Part shown: positions 36,167 through 45,109 of the stretch, in pieces
Position numbering within the stretch: position 1 is the first letter of the stretch
How the letters are laid out: each line of letters opens with the position of its first letter
Origin: CBDFHB01 sp965250115
GTDB lineage: Bacteria > Acidobacteriota > Vicinamibacteria > Marinacidobacterales > SMYC01
DNA: 64,000 bases
NCBI GenBank assembly: GCA_965250115.1
Contig: CBDFNJ010000002.1
Location: 186,001 to 250,000 of the forward strand
Direction of reading: 5' to 3'
Position numbers and translations under genes: made by a program
The notes under the pieces: model-generated
Told to the model about the DNA's origin: nothing
The model's database searches: none
What the model saw: only the letters and a program-made list of their open reading frames with translations

Positions 36167-38950
36167 ATGGCCAAGACGCGTGGCACTCGCAAGACCGTCA
36201 AAACGATCACGCACGACGAGACCAAGCGGAAGAACATCCCCTCTGCCGAGCATCAGTCCGTGCTCCGACCAGACGATGCCAAGTCACGGCCGGTGAAGTA
36301 TCCACGGAACACCGATCTCGACCCCCAACTCGTCTGGCGTGGTAAGGATGAGCAGGACTGGAGCGATCTCGTTGTCTACGCCCCGCCGCTCTACATTCAG
36401 GAAAAGGTTCATCCGAAAGTGTTGGTCGACGATCTCCTTCGGCAGACGAAAGAAGCACAAGCGGCGGCCCCCGGAGCACAGAGCGACCTCTTCGCCGACT
36501 TCAACGGCATCCCCGAGGGCGTGGATAGAACTGAGTTCTACCAGCACGACCAGAACTGGTCCAACCGGATGATTCTTGGCGACTCGCTCCAGGTCATGGC
36601 GAGCTTGGCCGAGCGCGAGGGCCTGCGCGGTAAAGTGCAATGCATCTACCTCGACCCTCCCTACGGCATCAAGTTCAACAGCAACTTTCAGTGGTCGACC
36701 ACGAGTCGCGACGTGAGAGACGGCAAGGCGGACCACATTACCCGCGAGCCAGAGCAGGTCAAGGCGTTCCGTGACACCTGGCGGGATGGGATTCACTCGT
36801 ATCTGACGTATTTGCGGGACCGGCTGACAGTGGTCCGGGATCTGCTGACGGAAAACGGCTCGATCTTCGTGCAGATTGGTGACGAGAACGTTCATCGCGT
36901 GAGATCCCTCTTGGACGAGGTGTTCGGCGAAACAAACTTTTGTTCGTTGATCGCTTTCGAGACAACTACAGGCCAGACGTCTGCATACTTAGCGCAGAAC
37001 AACGATTTCCTTCTGTGGTATGCCAAAGACTTTTCAAAGGCTAAGTTCCGCCCATTAACTCGACCTAAACTTGCAGGTCTGGAAGGAGGAACCGGATATA
37101 AGTTTGTCCAGACGTCTGAACTAGCCGAGAAGGCGTTTGAAGGTTTGTGTGGACCCGGCGAGAAGTTGTTCATGAAGGGTGACGCGACATCGCAGCGTCA
37201 AGGCCGTCCATCGGGCGAAGGATCTGCTATGCACTTTCCTGTAGCGTGCCAAGGACAACGATTCGTTCCACGCGGAGGACGTGGATGGTCAACCACCGAG
37301 CCCGGAATGGAACGTTTACGGAAAGCTGATCGCATTCTGCCGAATGGTATCAACCTTGCGTATCGAAGGTTCCTTGAGGATTCGCCAGTGCGCCCAATCA
37401 TTGCGTCCTGGAGGGACACCGGCAGTGGCTTCATGTCTGACAAGGTCTATGTGGTTCAAACAAACGCAAAGGTTATCGAGCGCTGCATCCTCATGACGAC
37501 CGACCCCGGCGACCTCGTACTCGACCCGACTTGCGGTTCGGGCACCACCGCCACCGTCGCTGAGCAATGGGGACGCCGCTGGGTCACGATAGACACCTCG
37601 CGCGTGGCACTGGCGCTAGCCCGTGCCCGCATCATGGCCGCGCGTTACCCGTTCTACCTACTGGCCGATTCCCGCGAAGGCAAGCTCAAGGAAGCTAAGG
37701 TCACACGCACCACGCCTAGTTTGCAATCCGTGCACGGGAATATCCGCCATGGCTTCGTCTATGAGCGCGTACCCCACATCACGCTCAAGTCCATTGCCCG
37801 CAACGCGGAGATCGATGTCATCTGGGACAAGTGGCAGGCGACGCTGGAACCGTTGCGCGAGTTGCTGAACGCCGCGCTCAAGAAGACCTGGCAGGAGTGG
37901 GAGATTCCGCGTGCGGCCGACGCCAACTGGCCAGACGCGACGAAGAAGCTACATGCCGACTGGTGGCAGGCTCGCATCTCCCGGCAGCAAGAGATCGACG
38001 CTTCCATCGCCGCCAAGGCCGAGTTTGAGTATCTCCACGACAAGCCCTACGAGAACAAGAAGACCGTCCGCGTGGCCGGCCCTTTCACGGTTGAGAGCCT
38101 AAGCCCCCACCGTGTCCTCGGTGTGGATGAGAACGATGAGTTGATCGACACTTTCAGGGAGGACAGTCCCACAATAGGCGCCAAGCAGTCGTTTCCTCTG
38201 ATGACTCTGGAGAACTTGAAGACTGCCGGCGTGCAACAGGCACACAAGGACGACCGGATCACCTTCACCGCTCTGATTCCGTGGCCGGGAGAACTGGTCT
38301 GCGCCGAGGGCCGATATCTGGAGGGCACGACCGGGAAGCGGGCTGCCATCTTCATCGGCCCTGAGTTTGGCACCGTCCAGCGCGCCGATCTCGTCGCTGC
38401 TGCCCGTGAAGCCGGCGACGCCGACTTCGATGTGCTGATCTCCTGCGCCTTCAACTACGAGGCGCACGCCACGGAGTTCAACAAGCTGGGACGCATCCCC
38501 GTGCTCAAAGCTCGCATGAACGCGGACCTGCACATGGCAGAGAACCTCAAGAACACCGGCAAAGGGAACCTCTTCGTCATCTTCGGCGAGCCAGACATTG
38601 AACCCCTGCTGGAACCGGACGGCCAGCTACGCGTGAAGGTGAAAGGCGTCGATGTCTTTGACCCCAGCACCGGCGAAGTCCGTAGCGACAACGCCGACGG
38701 TATCGCTTGCTGGTTAATCGACACTGATTACAACGAGGAAAGCTTCTTCGTCCGCCACGCTTACTTCCTCGGCGCCAGCGACCCCTACAAAGCCCTCAGG
38801 TCTACTCTCAAGGCTGAAATCAACCGGGAGGCTTGGGAGACGCTGCACAGCGACACCTCCCGGCCGTTCGACAAACCAAAATCCGGGCGGATCGCCGTGA
38901 AGGTGATCAATCACCTTGGCGATGAAGTGATGAAGGTGTTCAAGGTTTAG
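36167..38950 (+). CDS. Site-specific DNA methyltransferase (Type III Mod-like, N6-adenine)
   Basis: 927 residues. Catalytic DPPYG at 163-167 precedes the AdoMet-binding motif DPTCGSGTT at 453-461, the order of beta-class N6-adenine or N4-cytosine methyltransferases. About 250 residues lie between them for target recognition; the segment around 36.9-37.4 kb has noticeably lower GC and different codon use than either side, as expected for a swapped target-recognition domain. The C-terminal ~350 residues (VRVAGPFTVESLSPHRV, AIFIGPEFGTVQRADL, ACWLIDTDYNEESFFVRHAYFLG, each shortened) occur in the methyltransferases that pair with BPTD_3080-type nucleases. Directly downstream of the nuclease. Confidence 0.9.
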   Translation: MAKTRGTRKTVKTITHDETKRKNIPSAEHQSVLRPDDAKSRPVKYPRNTDLDPQLVWRGKDEQDWSDLVVYAPPLYIQEKVHPKVLVDDLLRQTKEAQAAAPGAQSDLFADFNGIPEGVDRTEFYQHDQNWSNRMILGDSLQVMASLAEREGLRGKVQCIYLDPPYGIKFNSNFQWSTTSRDVRDGKADHITREPEQVKAFRDTWRDGIHSYLTYLRDRLTVVRDLLTENGSIFVQIGDENVHRVRSLLDEVFGETNFCSLIAFETTTGQTSAYLAQNNDFLLWYAKDFSKAKFRPLTRPKLAGLEGGTGYKFVQTSELAEKAFEGLCGPGEKLFMKGDATSQRQGRPSGEGSAMHFPVACQGQRFVPRGGRGWSTTEPGMERLRKADRILPNGINLAYRRFLEDSPVRPIIASWRDTGSGFMSDKVYVVQTNAKVIERCILMTTDPGDLVLDPTCGSGTTATVAEQWGRRWVTIDTSRVALALARARIMAARYPFYLLADSREGKLKEAKVTRTTPSLQSVHGNIRHGFVYERVPHITLKSIARNAEIDVIWDKWQATLEPLRELLNAALKKTWQEWEIPRAADANWPDATKKLHADWWQARISRQQEIDASIAAKAEFEYLHDKPYENKKTVRVAGPFTVESLSPHRVLGVDENDELIDTFREDSPTIGAKQSFPLMTLENLKTAGVQQAHKDDRITFTALIPWPGELVCAEGRYLEGTTGKRAAIFIGPEFGTVQRADLVAAAREAGDADFDVLISCAFNYEAHATEFNKLGRIPVLKARMNADLHMAENLKNTGKGNLFVIFGEPDIEPLLEPDGQLRVKVKGVDVFDPSTGEVRSDNADGIACWLIDTDYNEESFFVRHAYFLGASDPYKALRSTLKAEINREAWETLHSDTSRPFDKPKSGRIAVKVINHLGDEVMKVFKV

Positions 38951-38955
38951 TGCCG

Positions 38956-39093
38956 ATGGACTTCCGTATCGCCGACACCTTCACAGACAGTCTCGCCAGA
39001 TTAACTAGCAAGGAGCAGAAGGCCGTCAAGACGACGGCCTTCGACTTGCAGCTCAACCCCGTCCTGTGCCAAAACTCGGCTCTTTTGAAATAG
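38956..39093 (+). pseudogene. Truncated UvrD-like helicase/nuclease gene (first 35 codons)
   Basis: ATG 38956 follows the methyltransferase stop by five bases. The first 35 residues (MDFRIADTFTDSLARLTSKE, then QKAVKTTAFDLQLNP) match, as I recall it, the standard N-terminus of large UvrD-type helicases that begin with a RelE-like fold. At the right 54-bp repeat the frame changes abruptly to VLCQNSALLK and stops. So the third gene of the restriction operon has lost nearly all its length exactly at the island boundary. Confidence 0.7.
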
Positions 39094-39113
39094 ACCATAA
39101 ATCAGCAGCTTAG
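39060..39113 (+). repeat. 54-bp direct repeat, right copy, bounding the restriction-modification island
   Basis: Same sequence as 32038-32091 with two mismatches (CT versus TC after the CGGC). It begins inside the truncated helicase gene and marks the break in that gene. Confidence 0.85.
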
Positions 39114-39317
39114 ACGTCACCGGAGTTCAGCTTGCGCCAAACTGTGCATAAATGCCGTCCTCGCACGACGACGTGGACGAGCCGGCAACAGTAGACGGAG
39201 CAACCACCCATAATCCCGTATAGAATACGCCTATCGTCGAAATTTGAGGAGTTGATGTCCGTCGCTGTCGCAAGCGGTACGGGCGGAAGCGGAGAAGGAC
39301 GTGAAGGGAGCAGGGAC

Positions 39318-41933
39318 GTGAAGAAGAGTGGTCGGAGACGTGCCGCTGGGCTGCTAGCAGCACTTGTGCTTTCCTGGCTGCCCATCGAAGCGGAGGCACG
39401 CAGCGCCGCCCAGGACGATCGGCAGGACCAGATCGAGGCGCTGAGCCGGGTGCTCGGGATGACCACGGCGGAGATCGAGGCGATGGATCTGTCCTCCGAG
39501 GAGATGCAGTTTTTGCTGGAGGGCTATACCGAGGAGACGGTCGTCGTCGGTACTCGTGCGCAGCCGCGGACGGTCGCCGAGTCACCGGTTCCGGTCGATG
39601 TTCTCTCCTCCTTCGATATCACCAGGCAGGGCGCCGTCAACCTGCAGGAGCAGCTTAGGACGATCGTCCCGTCGTTCAACATCAACACACAGCCGATAAG
39701 CGACGCCTCGACGGTCGTTCGGCCGGCAATGCTACGCAACCTCGCGCCGGACCATACGCTCGTCCTGATCAACGGCAAGCGCCGCCACCGCTCGTCGATC
39801 ATTGACTGGCACGGCGGCAACGGCGTCGCCTTCGGGTCACAGGGCCCCGATATCTCGGCCATTCCGTCGATTGCGTTACGGCAGGTCGAGGTGCTGCGCG
39901 ACGGCGCGGCGGCGCAGTACGGCTCGGACGCGATCGCCGGCGTGATGAACTTCCAGCTCAAGGATGCTCCATCGGGGGGCACACTCACGTTCAACACCGG
40001 CACTTTCGGCTCGGGCGACGGCGAAGCCTTTAACGTCGCCGGAAATGTTGGGCTGCCGCTTGGCGCCACCGGCTTCGCCAACCTCAGCTTGGAGTATGGC
40101 AGCTCGAATCCGACCAATCGGAGCGCGCCTCGCAGCGATGCGATCGCGCTGCGGGCGGCCGGGAATTCGGACATCGCCTCCGACACGCCTCAGGTCTGGG
40201 GCTCGCCGCGGGTCGACGACGACCTGAAGCTGTTCGGGAACTTCGGCTACACCGCCGCCAACGGAGTGCAGTTCTACAGCCACACAAACTACGCCAGCAA
40301 AAAAGTGACGGGGGGATTCTTCTTCCGGAACCCGAACACGCGGGGCGGTGTCTTCAGCATCGACGGCGGCAAGACGCTGCTGATCGGCGACGCGCTCATG
40401 GCGGCAGGCACCGACTCGGCGAACTGCCCCACGGTCGCAATCACCGACCACGTCGCCGACCCGGCCTCCCTGGAGCAGGTGTTCGACGACCCGAACTGCT
40501 TCTCGTTCAGGGAGCGGTTTCCAGGCGGTTTCACCCCGAACTTCGGTGGCGAAGCGACGGACGTGTCACTCGTCGTCGGCGTCCGTGGCTTCACTGCGGC
40601 CGGCTTCGTCTGGGACGTGAGCGGCTCGGTCGGGGCTCACGAGACTGGTCTGTTCATCTCCGACACCGTCAACGCCTCGCTCGGTCCCGACACGCCGACC
40701 GGGTTCGATCTCGGTAGCAACCGGCAGCGGGAGGTCGGCGTCAACTTCGATGTCTCCTACGCCGCTACCGAGATGGTCAACCTCGCCGTTGGCGCGGAAT
40801 GGCGTGACGAGCAGTACCAGACTACCGAGGGTCATCCGACATCGTGGACAGTCGGTCCCTATGGACGCGGGCAGGGCTTCTCGGCTGGTTCCAACGGCTT
40901 CTTCGGCTACGGGCCGCTCGCCGCGGGCACCTGGAACCGGAGCAACGTCGCGGTCTACGGCGATCTGGAGCTGAACGACCCAGACGACGGCTGGACCCTC
41001 GGAGCCGCAGTCCGGGTCGAGAACTTCGAAGATTTCGGCACGACGACGAACGGTAAGGTCTCCGGCCGGCTCGGCTTCGTGCGCGCCAGCGTGAGCAGTG
41101 GCTTCCGCGCGCCGACCCCAGGCCAGCAGAACGGGTTCAACATTGCGACCATCTTCGACCCGGCGCTCGGCGATCTAGTGAACAACGGCACCATCCCGTC
41201 GAACTCCCCGGTGGCGGCACTTCGCGGCGGTGTGCCTCTGCGTCCCGAAACGTCGATCAACTACACAGCCGGAGTGGTTTTCGATACCGGGCTGTTCAAT
41301 TTCACGGCCGACTACTTCCGCATCGACGTCTCGGACCGGATCGGCATCACGAGCAACTTCACTCTCGAGAATGACGAGATCGACGCGCTGCTGGCGCAGG
41401 GTGTGGACGCCGCACGCGACCTGAAACGATTCAGGTTCTTCACCAACGCGTTCGCCACCCGGTCGCAGGGCATCGACCTAGTCTCGACCTTCACGCCGAT
41501 CGCCCTGCGGGGCAACACCGTCATCAGCGCCGTCTTCAACTACACCGACACCAAGGTGACCAACAACGACCAGGGACTGCTCAACGACCGGCGGCTCACC
41601 GAGTTCGCCTACGCGCTGCCACGGACCCGCTGGAATATCGGCCTCACCCAGCGGATGGGGCGCATGAGCTTCCTCGGCCGGGTCAACTACTACGGCGGCT
41701 GGTACGACTACGACAGCGGATTCGCCAGGCTCTACACGCCATCGGGCGGTATCGACAACGGCTTCTTCGGAGGCAAGCCGGTCGTCGATCTGGAGTTGAC
41801 CATTGATGCCGGCGCGCCGACCTTGAGCTCGTTTGTATTTTTGGACACGATGCGCTCGCGACATTCGCCGCGCGCTAAATGGAGCGTAAGCGCTTTTTTT
41901 CGCAAAGGGATACGTACACATCACCAACAGTAA
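39318..41933 (+). CDS. TonB-dependent outer-membrane receptor with replaced C-terminus
   Basis: About 870 residues from GTG 39318 (GGGAG seven bases upstream, leading to KKSGRRRAAGLLAALVLSWL and an AEA cleavage site); ATG 39255 with GAGGAG is the alternative. TonB box region TEETVVVGTRAQ, then a full plug: VPVDVLSSFDI, LVLINGKRRHRSS, AIPSIALRQVEVLRDGAAAQ (split), YGSDAIAGVMNF. A long barrel follows, with RASVSSGFRAPTPGQ and INYTAGVVFDTGLFNFTADYF. From about 41811 the sequence is no longer receptor: TLSSFVFLDTMRSRHSP and beyond is encoded by an IS end and a MITE fragment. The final barrel strand is missing or altered, so assembly into the membrane is doubtful. Confidence 0.85.
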   Translation: MKKSGRRRAAGLLAALVLSWLPIEAEARSAAQDDRQDQIEALSRVLGMTTAEIEAMDLSSEEMQFLLEGYTEETVVVGTRAQPRTVAESPVPVDVLSSFDITRQGAVNLQEQLRTIVPSFNINTQPISDASTVVRPAMLRNLAPDHTLVLINGKRRHRSSIIDWHGGNGVAFGSQGPDISAIPSIALRQVEVLRDGAAAQYGSDAIAGVMNFQLKDAPSGGTLTFNTGTFGSGDGEAFNVAGNVGLPLGATGFANLSLEYGSSNPTNRSAPRSDAIALRAAGNSDIASDTPQVWGSPRVDDDLKLFGNFGYTAANGVQFYSHTNYASKKVTGGFFFRNPNTRGGVFSIDGGKTLLIGDALMAAGTDSANCPTVAITDHVADPASLEQVFDDPNCFSFRERFPGGFTPNFGGEATDVSLVVGVRGFTAAGFVWDVSGSVGAHETGLFISDTVNASLGPDTPTGFDLGSNRQREVGVNFDVSYAATEMVNLAVGAEWRDEQYQTTEGHPTSWTVGPYGRGQGFSAGSNGFFGYGPLAAGTWNRSNVAVYGDLELNDPDDGWTLGAAVRVENFEDFGTTTNGKVSGRLGFVRASVSSGFRAPTPGQQNGFNIATIFDPALGDLVNNGTIPSNSPVAALRGGVPLRPETSINYTAGVVFDTGLFNFTADYFRIDVSDRIGITSNFTLENDEIDALLAQGVDAARDLKRFRFFTNAFATRSQGIDLVSTFTPIALRGNTVISAVFNYTDTKVTNNDQGLLNDRRLTEFAYALPRTRWNIGLTQRMGRMSFLGRVNYYGGWYDYDSGFARLYTPSGGIDNGFFGGKPVVDLELTIDAGAPTLSSFVFLDTMRSRHSPRAKWSVSAFFRKGIRTHHQQ
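41811..41850 (-). repeat. Solo IS end inserted in the TonB receptor tail
   Basis: TTGAGCTCGTTTGTATTTTT and the GGACAC that follows match the complement of the ends at 43797 and 44795 and the end at 45391-45416. Only the end is present, with no transposase beside it. Confidence 0.6.
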
Positions 41934-41947
41934 ACAGCGCAAGCACC
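41850..41947 (+). repeat. Partial copy of the 166-bp MITE
   Basis: Matches the 3' ~98 bases of the MITE copies at 45078-45243 and 47013-47178, ending in the shared CAGCGCAAGCACC. It supplies the last codons and stop of the TonB receptor frame. Confidence 0.7.
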
Positions 41948-42233
41948 CGTCGCTTCGCCGAAAGACGCCCCGGCTCGATAGGTCACATAACCCTTCGCTG
42001 GAAGTGTGCAGGAGCGCGTAGTGCGGGAAGGCCGCACGCTGCGTGCGATGTGGCGTGGGCTGGAAACGGACTTACGGTGCGGCTAGTGAGCCACTCCCAC
42101 AGGAAACGGGGAGAAACAGATAGGCCGCGCCTACGGAGCACCGCGCCAGCCCTCGACCCTACCGGGCGGAAGCACCCATTGTCCAAGTTCGGACACTGTT
42201 GATATAGGATACTGAGTACAGAGACACTCGCAG
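41948..42233. other. Intergenic region before the chimeric outer-membrane gene
   Basis: No gene seen. It contains a hairpin GTGCGG-GAAGG-CCGCAC near 42022-42038 and an imperfect palindrome TGTCCAAGTTCGGACA near 42180-42195 just before TATAGGATACT, which could be an operator and a -10 region. Confidence 0.35.
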
Positions 42234-43580
42234 ATGTACAGCAAGGCACGGCGCTCGGCAGATGTTCTTGTAGCCGCGGCTGTAGTGCTGGTCGCCCTGG
42301 CGCCAGCATCCAGCGTCGCAAGTATAGAGGCCGCGGAGCTGTCTGGAACGGTGACCGACGCGACCGGTCTCACGCTGACCGGCGTCGTCGTGGAGGCGCG
42401 GCCCGCGGGGGCTGTTGCGCCGGTCCAGACGGCCTTGACCGACCGTACCGGCATGTTCACGCTGAGCGCGCTTGAGCCCGGCCCTTGCGATGTGACCTTC
42501 ACGCTACCTGGGTTCAATGAGGTCGTGCGCGCGGGTATGGAAATCAGGCCCGGTGGCGCGACCACCCTCGATGTCGAAATGAAGGTTGGGATCGAGGAGC
42601 AGGTCGTGGTTATCGGGAGCCGCGCTCAGATGCGGACTCTGGTCCCATCATTCAACATCGCCACGCACCCGATCAATGACGCGGCGACGCTCGTGCGGCC
42701 GGCTAGTCTACGCAATCTTGCGCGCGACCAGACGGGCTTCTACATGATGCAGCAGGTCGGGCTCAACTGGGCCCCGTTGATAGCGTTGCTCGGTAACAGC
42801 AACGACCGGGCCAGCCGCTGTGATGAGTTCATCAACCCCCGTTTCACGGAGGTCCCCGGCTGCACCGATCCCAACCGCGGGTCGGGCGCGGGTTGGAAGA
42901 CCACATACGACCGCGCCGAGGGGATGTTCGCGGGGCTGGCGGCCGGCTACCGTTTCGGTCCGCGGCTGCGGGTCGAGGTGGAGTGGTTCTATCGGGAGTC
43001 CGAGTACGACCAGACCTCGCCGGTGACGAGCGCGACCGGCGACACTTTCGCGAAGCTTGGCGGAGAGATCCAGCGCGCCGAGGACCGAATCGGTAGCATC
43101 TCGTCGCAGAACGTCTTCGCCAACGTGTACGTCGACTTCCCAGGCCGGACTCGTCTGACGCCGTACGTTGGAGTGGGAGTCGGCATCGGGCTGACCGAGC
43201 TGGATTACGGCGACCTGTGGGCGCGGAACCCCGACCCTGACGCCATCGGTACGGCCGCTGGTCTGCCGAACGAGGAGGAAATCCGCCGAAACCTCGCCGG
43301 CACCACCACCAGCAAGCAGGCGGAGCTGCGTGATAAGCTAGCTGGGTACCAATTGCTGGTCGGCGTCGACCACGCCACGTCGAAAAGGATGTCACTCGGT
43401 ATCAAGGCCCGCTGGGTCGGCTTTGGACGGTTCGCCGCCGCCGACATTGAGTGGGAGCGTCTGCGGAGCCACGCATCAGAACTGCGTCGCGACGGCAGCG
43501 AGCCCGTGACGTTCCGCATTCGAACCGGCGACCCTCTTTCGTTCGTTAGCGTGAGCCTCTCGATGCGGTACGATTTCTAA
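42234..43580 (+). CDS. Chimeric outer-membrane protein: CarboxypepD_reg and plug fragment joined to a small beta-barrel
   Basis: 448 residues. Signal peptide MYSKARRSADVLVAAAVVLV with cleavage near SVAS. Residues ~33-115 are a CarboxypepD_reg domain (LSGTVTDATGLTLTGVVVEA). Residues ~120-165 match the plug of the receptor at 39.3 kb: VVVIGSRAQMRT then LVPSFNIATHPINDAAT and LVRPASLRNLARDQT, with about 33 plug residues missing between RT and LVPSF. Directly after RDQT begins another protein, GFYMMQQVGLNWAPL..., a P44/Msp2- or OmpA-like barrel with C-terminal LSFVSVSLSMRYDF. The whole frame is open, so the fusion is translated if expressed. It cannot be a functional TonB receptor; it may export a barrel with a novel N-terminus. 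Confidence 0.75.
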   Translation: MYSKARRSADVLVAAAVVLVALAPASSVASIEAAELSGTVTDATGLTLTGVVVEARPAGAVAPVQTALTDRTGMFTLSALEPGPCDVTFTLPGFNEVVRAGMEIRPGGATTLDVEMKVGIEEQVVVIGSRAQMRTLVPSFNIATHPINDAATLVRPASLRNLARDQTGFYMMQQVGLNWAPLIALLGNSNDRASRCDEFINPRFTEVPGCTDPNRGSGAGWKTTYDRAEGMFAGLAAGYRFGPRLRVEVEWFYRESEYDQTSPVTSATGDTFAKLGGEIQRAEDRIGSISSQNVFANVYVDFPGRTRLTPYVGVGVGIGLTELDYGDLWARNPDPDAIGTAAGLPNEEEIRRNLAGTTTSKQAELRDKLAGYQLLVGVDHATSKRMSLGIKARWVGFGRFAAADIEWERLRSHASELRRDGSEPVTFRIRTGDPLSFVSVSLSMRYDF

Positions 43581-43588
43581 AACAACAA

Positions 43589-43796
43589 CCTGTGCCTTCT
43601 ATTTATTCATCCGCGCGCACCGAACTTGATTAGTCTCCGGTCTGCCGGCACCATGCCTACATGATCGACGTGTTCCGGTTCGACAGTGCCCGCCGATCCT
43701 GCCAGGCGCCACGCTCCCGGTCTTGCGATGGCGCGTCACCCCTCCCGGCACGCACGAAATCCCGAGACCGATACCCGTTCGCGAAGGCGTCGTGTC
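43589..43796 (+). mobile_element. Degenerate end of an integrase-type IS
   Basis: CCTGTGCCTTCTAT at 43589 matches the right terminal repeat of the element at 51647-52917, and the next ~80 bases follow its transposase start region (TTGATTAGTCT..CTGCCGGCA.. versus TTGATCTTTCT..CTGCCGGCA) with stops. It breaks off at another IS end at 43797. Confidence 0.5.
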
Positions 43797-44026
43797 CAAA
43801 AACACGAACGAACTCAAGACCTGCATCAGCCAGAGCGTTTCGTATAGACGCGTCTACGCTTGCTTCGCCAAGGGAAGATGGAATGCTTGGTCATGAGCAC
43901 GCCGATCCAACCCTGGACGTTCTTGGTCGTCGCGGTAGAAGTATTTGAATGCTAGTGTTAGTTGGCTCGGGTGTGTCGGCGAACGCCATCGCTATTAGTA
44001 AGGATGTCGGCGTACACACGAAGATG
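43797..44026 (+). mobile_element. Degenerate 5' end of a second integrase-type IS
   Basis: Begins with the end sequence TGTCCAAAAACACGAACGAA and is clearly homologous to 44795-44960: the block with CGTTTCG.ATAGACG and ATGAGCACGCCGATCCAACC aligns with the start of the transposase fragment there. The frame is broken after about 30 codons. Confidence 0.5.
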
Positions 44027-44790
44027 CCTGTCCTTTCCATAAACTCGAGCTGTATGAGATTGGCGAACTTCCTGCAACCAGGATGCTTTGGTCGTCTTCA
44101 TGTAGGACGTTTCGAGGATCGGCGTCGGCTCTACTCAGGGGTATAGGTGTAAGCTGGCGCGAAGTCCCGTAGCCGTCCCGAGCGGATCGGCTCAAGCGGC
44201 GTGTCGAGTGTAATAATGATGGAGACCACCGACCTTTGGAATGGCTCTCACTTTGCCCATCGCCGGTGACTCTACCCGGCGAGGCTCAGGCGCGTCCTTC
44301 TCAAGCGACAAATGAGTCCGGCACGAATGATAGTAGTCGACGTATTTGCGTAGGATTCGCCTCAGGTGCCGCTCATCAAGGACGATCACGTGGTCGAGAC
44401 ACTCACGTCGAATGGAGCCGATCATCCTTTCGACGAATGGATTCTGCCACGGGGAGCGCGGTGCGGTAAGGACCTGCTCGATCCCGAGACCGTCGACGCG
44501 AGTATCGAAGTACGCTCCGTAGGTCTGGTCTCGATCCCGTACCAGGTACCGAGGCGCCGTGTCCCATGGAAAAGCATCGACCATTTGCTGCGCCGTCCAC
44601 TCGGCAGAAGGATGTTCGGTGACATTGAAATGAACGATACGGCGACGGTCGTGGCGAAGGACGATGAAGACGAACAGAACTCTGAAGGTTGCGGTCGGCA
44701 AAGTGAAAAAATCGAGCGACACCAAGTTGTTTGCATGATTATCGAGAAAGCTCCGCCAAGTATGGGACGGCGGGATGCGATGGCGAACCC
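44027..44790 (-). mobile_element. 3' half of an integrase-type IS
   Basis: Left terminal repeat TGTCCTTTCCATAAACTCGA at about 44030 corresponds to the one at 51647. It contains the C-terminal part of the transposase and is cut at 44795 by the end of another element. Confidence 0.6.
44192..44784 (-). pseudogene. Integrase-type (rve/DDE) transposase, C-terminal half
   Basis: Encodes about 195 residues of catalytic core: first Asp in LDFFTLPTATFRVL, second in LVRDRDQTYGAYF, and Glu in PFVERMIGSIRRECLDH, then YVDYYHSCRTHLSLEKDAP. The N-terminal half is absent, cut at an IS end. The full-length relative is at 51826-52882. The open frame continues upstream only by chance into that IS end (MYFWTRR...). 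Confidence 0.8.
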
Positions 44791-44794
44791 GTCG

Positions 44795-45077
44795 TGTCCA
44801 AAAGTACAAACGAACTCAAGATCAGCACGCCGGGACGTTTCGGAATAGACGTGTATAGGCTTGGTTGGCCAATGGGAGCTAGAATCCTAGGTCATGAGGA
44901 CGCCGCTCCAGCCCTTGACACTGTTGATGGTTGCCGTCGCTGGTTGGATCCAGCGCGACCAACAGGCCGCTATCGTCTACTTACTCGAGGAGAATAGAGT
45001 CCTCAAGGCTCGGCTCTGCGGGAGGAAGCTTCGCCTCACAGACGCCGAGCGACGCCGGCTGGCGGTAAAGGGTAAGG
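44795..45077 (+). mobile_element. 5' fragment of a second integrase-type IS
   Basis: Starts with TGTCCAAAAGTACAAACGAA; the matching end in opposite orientation is at 45391-45416 (TTGAGTTCGTTTGTATTTTT). Between them are only the N-terminal transposase fragment and MITE copies, so the element is a ~620-bp derivative with both ends present but no functional gene. Confidence 0.55.
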
Positions 45078-45109
45078 GGTGCTTCCGCCATCAAGTGTTG
45101 GTGAGATGA
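44894..45109 (+). pseudogene. Integrase-type transposase, N-terminal fragment
   Basis: ATG 44894 encodes TPLQPLTLLMVAVAGWIQRD, QQAAIVYLLEENRVLKARL and RKLRLTDAERRRLAVKGKG, the standard N-terminus of integrase-type IS transposases. The frame runs into the MITE at 45078 and stops. The rest of the gene is missing. Confidence 0.7.

Noticed and set aside
41950..42200. A group II intron or cobalamin riboswitch before the chimeric outer-membrane gene
   Set aside because: Hairpins are present but neither the domain V stem of introns nor the conserved riboswitch core could be found, and no intron reverse transcriptase is nearby.
43661..43948. A 95-codon plus-strand ORF
   Set aside because: It crosses the joint between two different IS fragments and shows no family; accidental.
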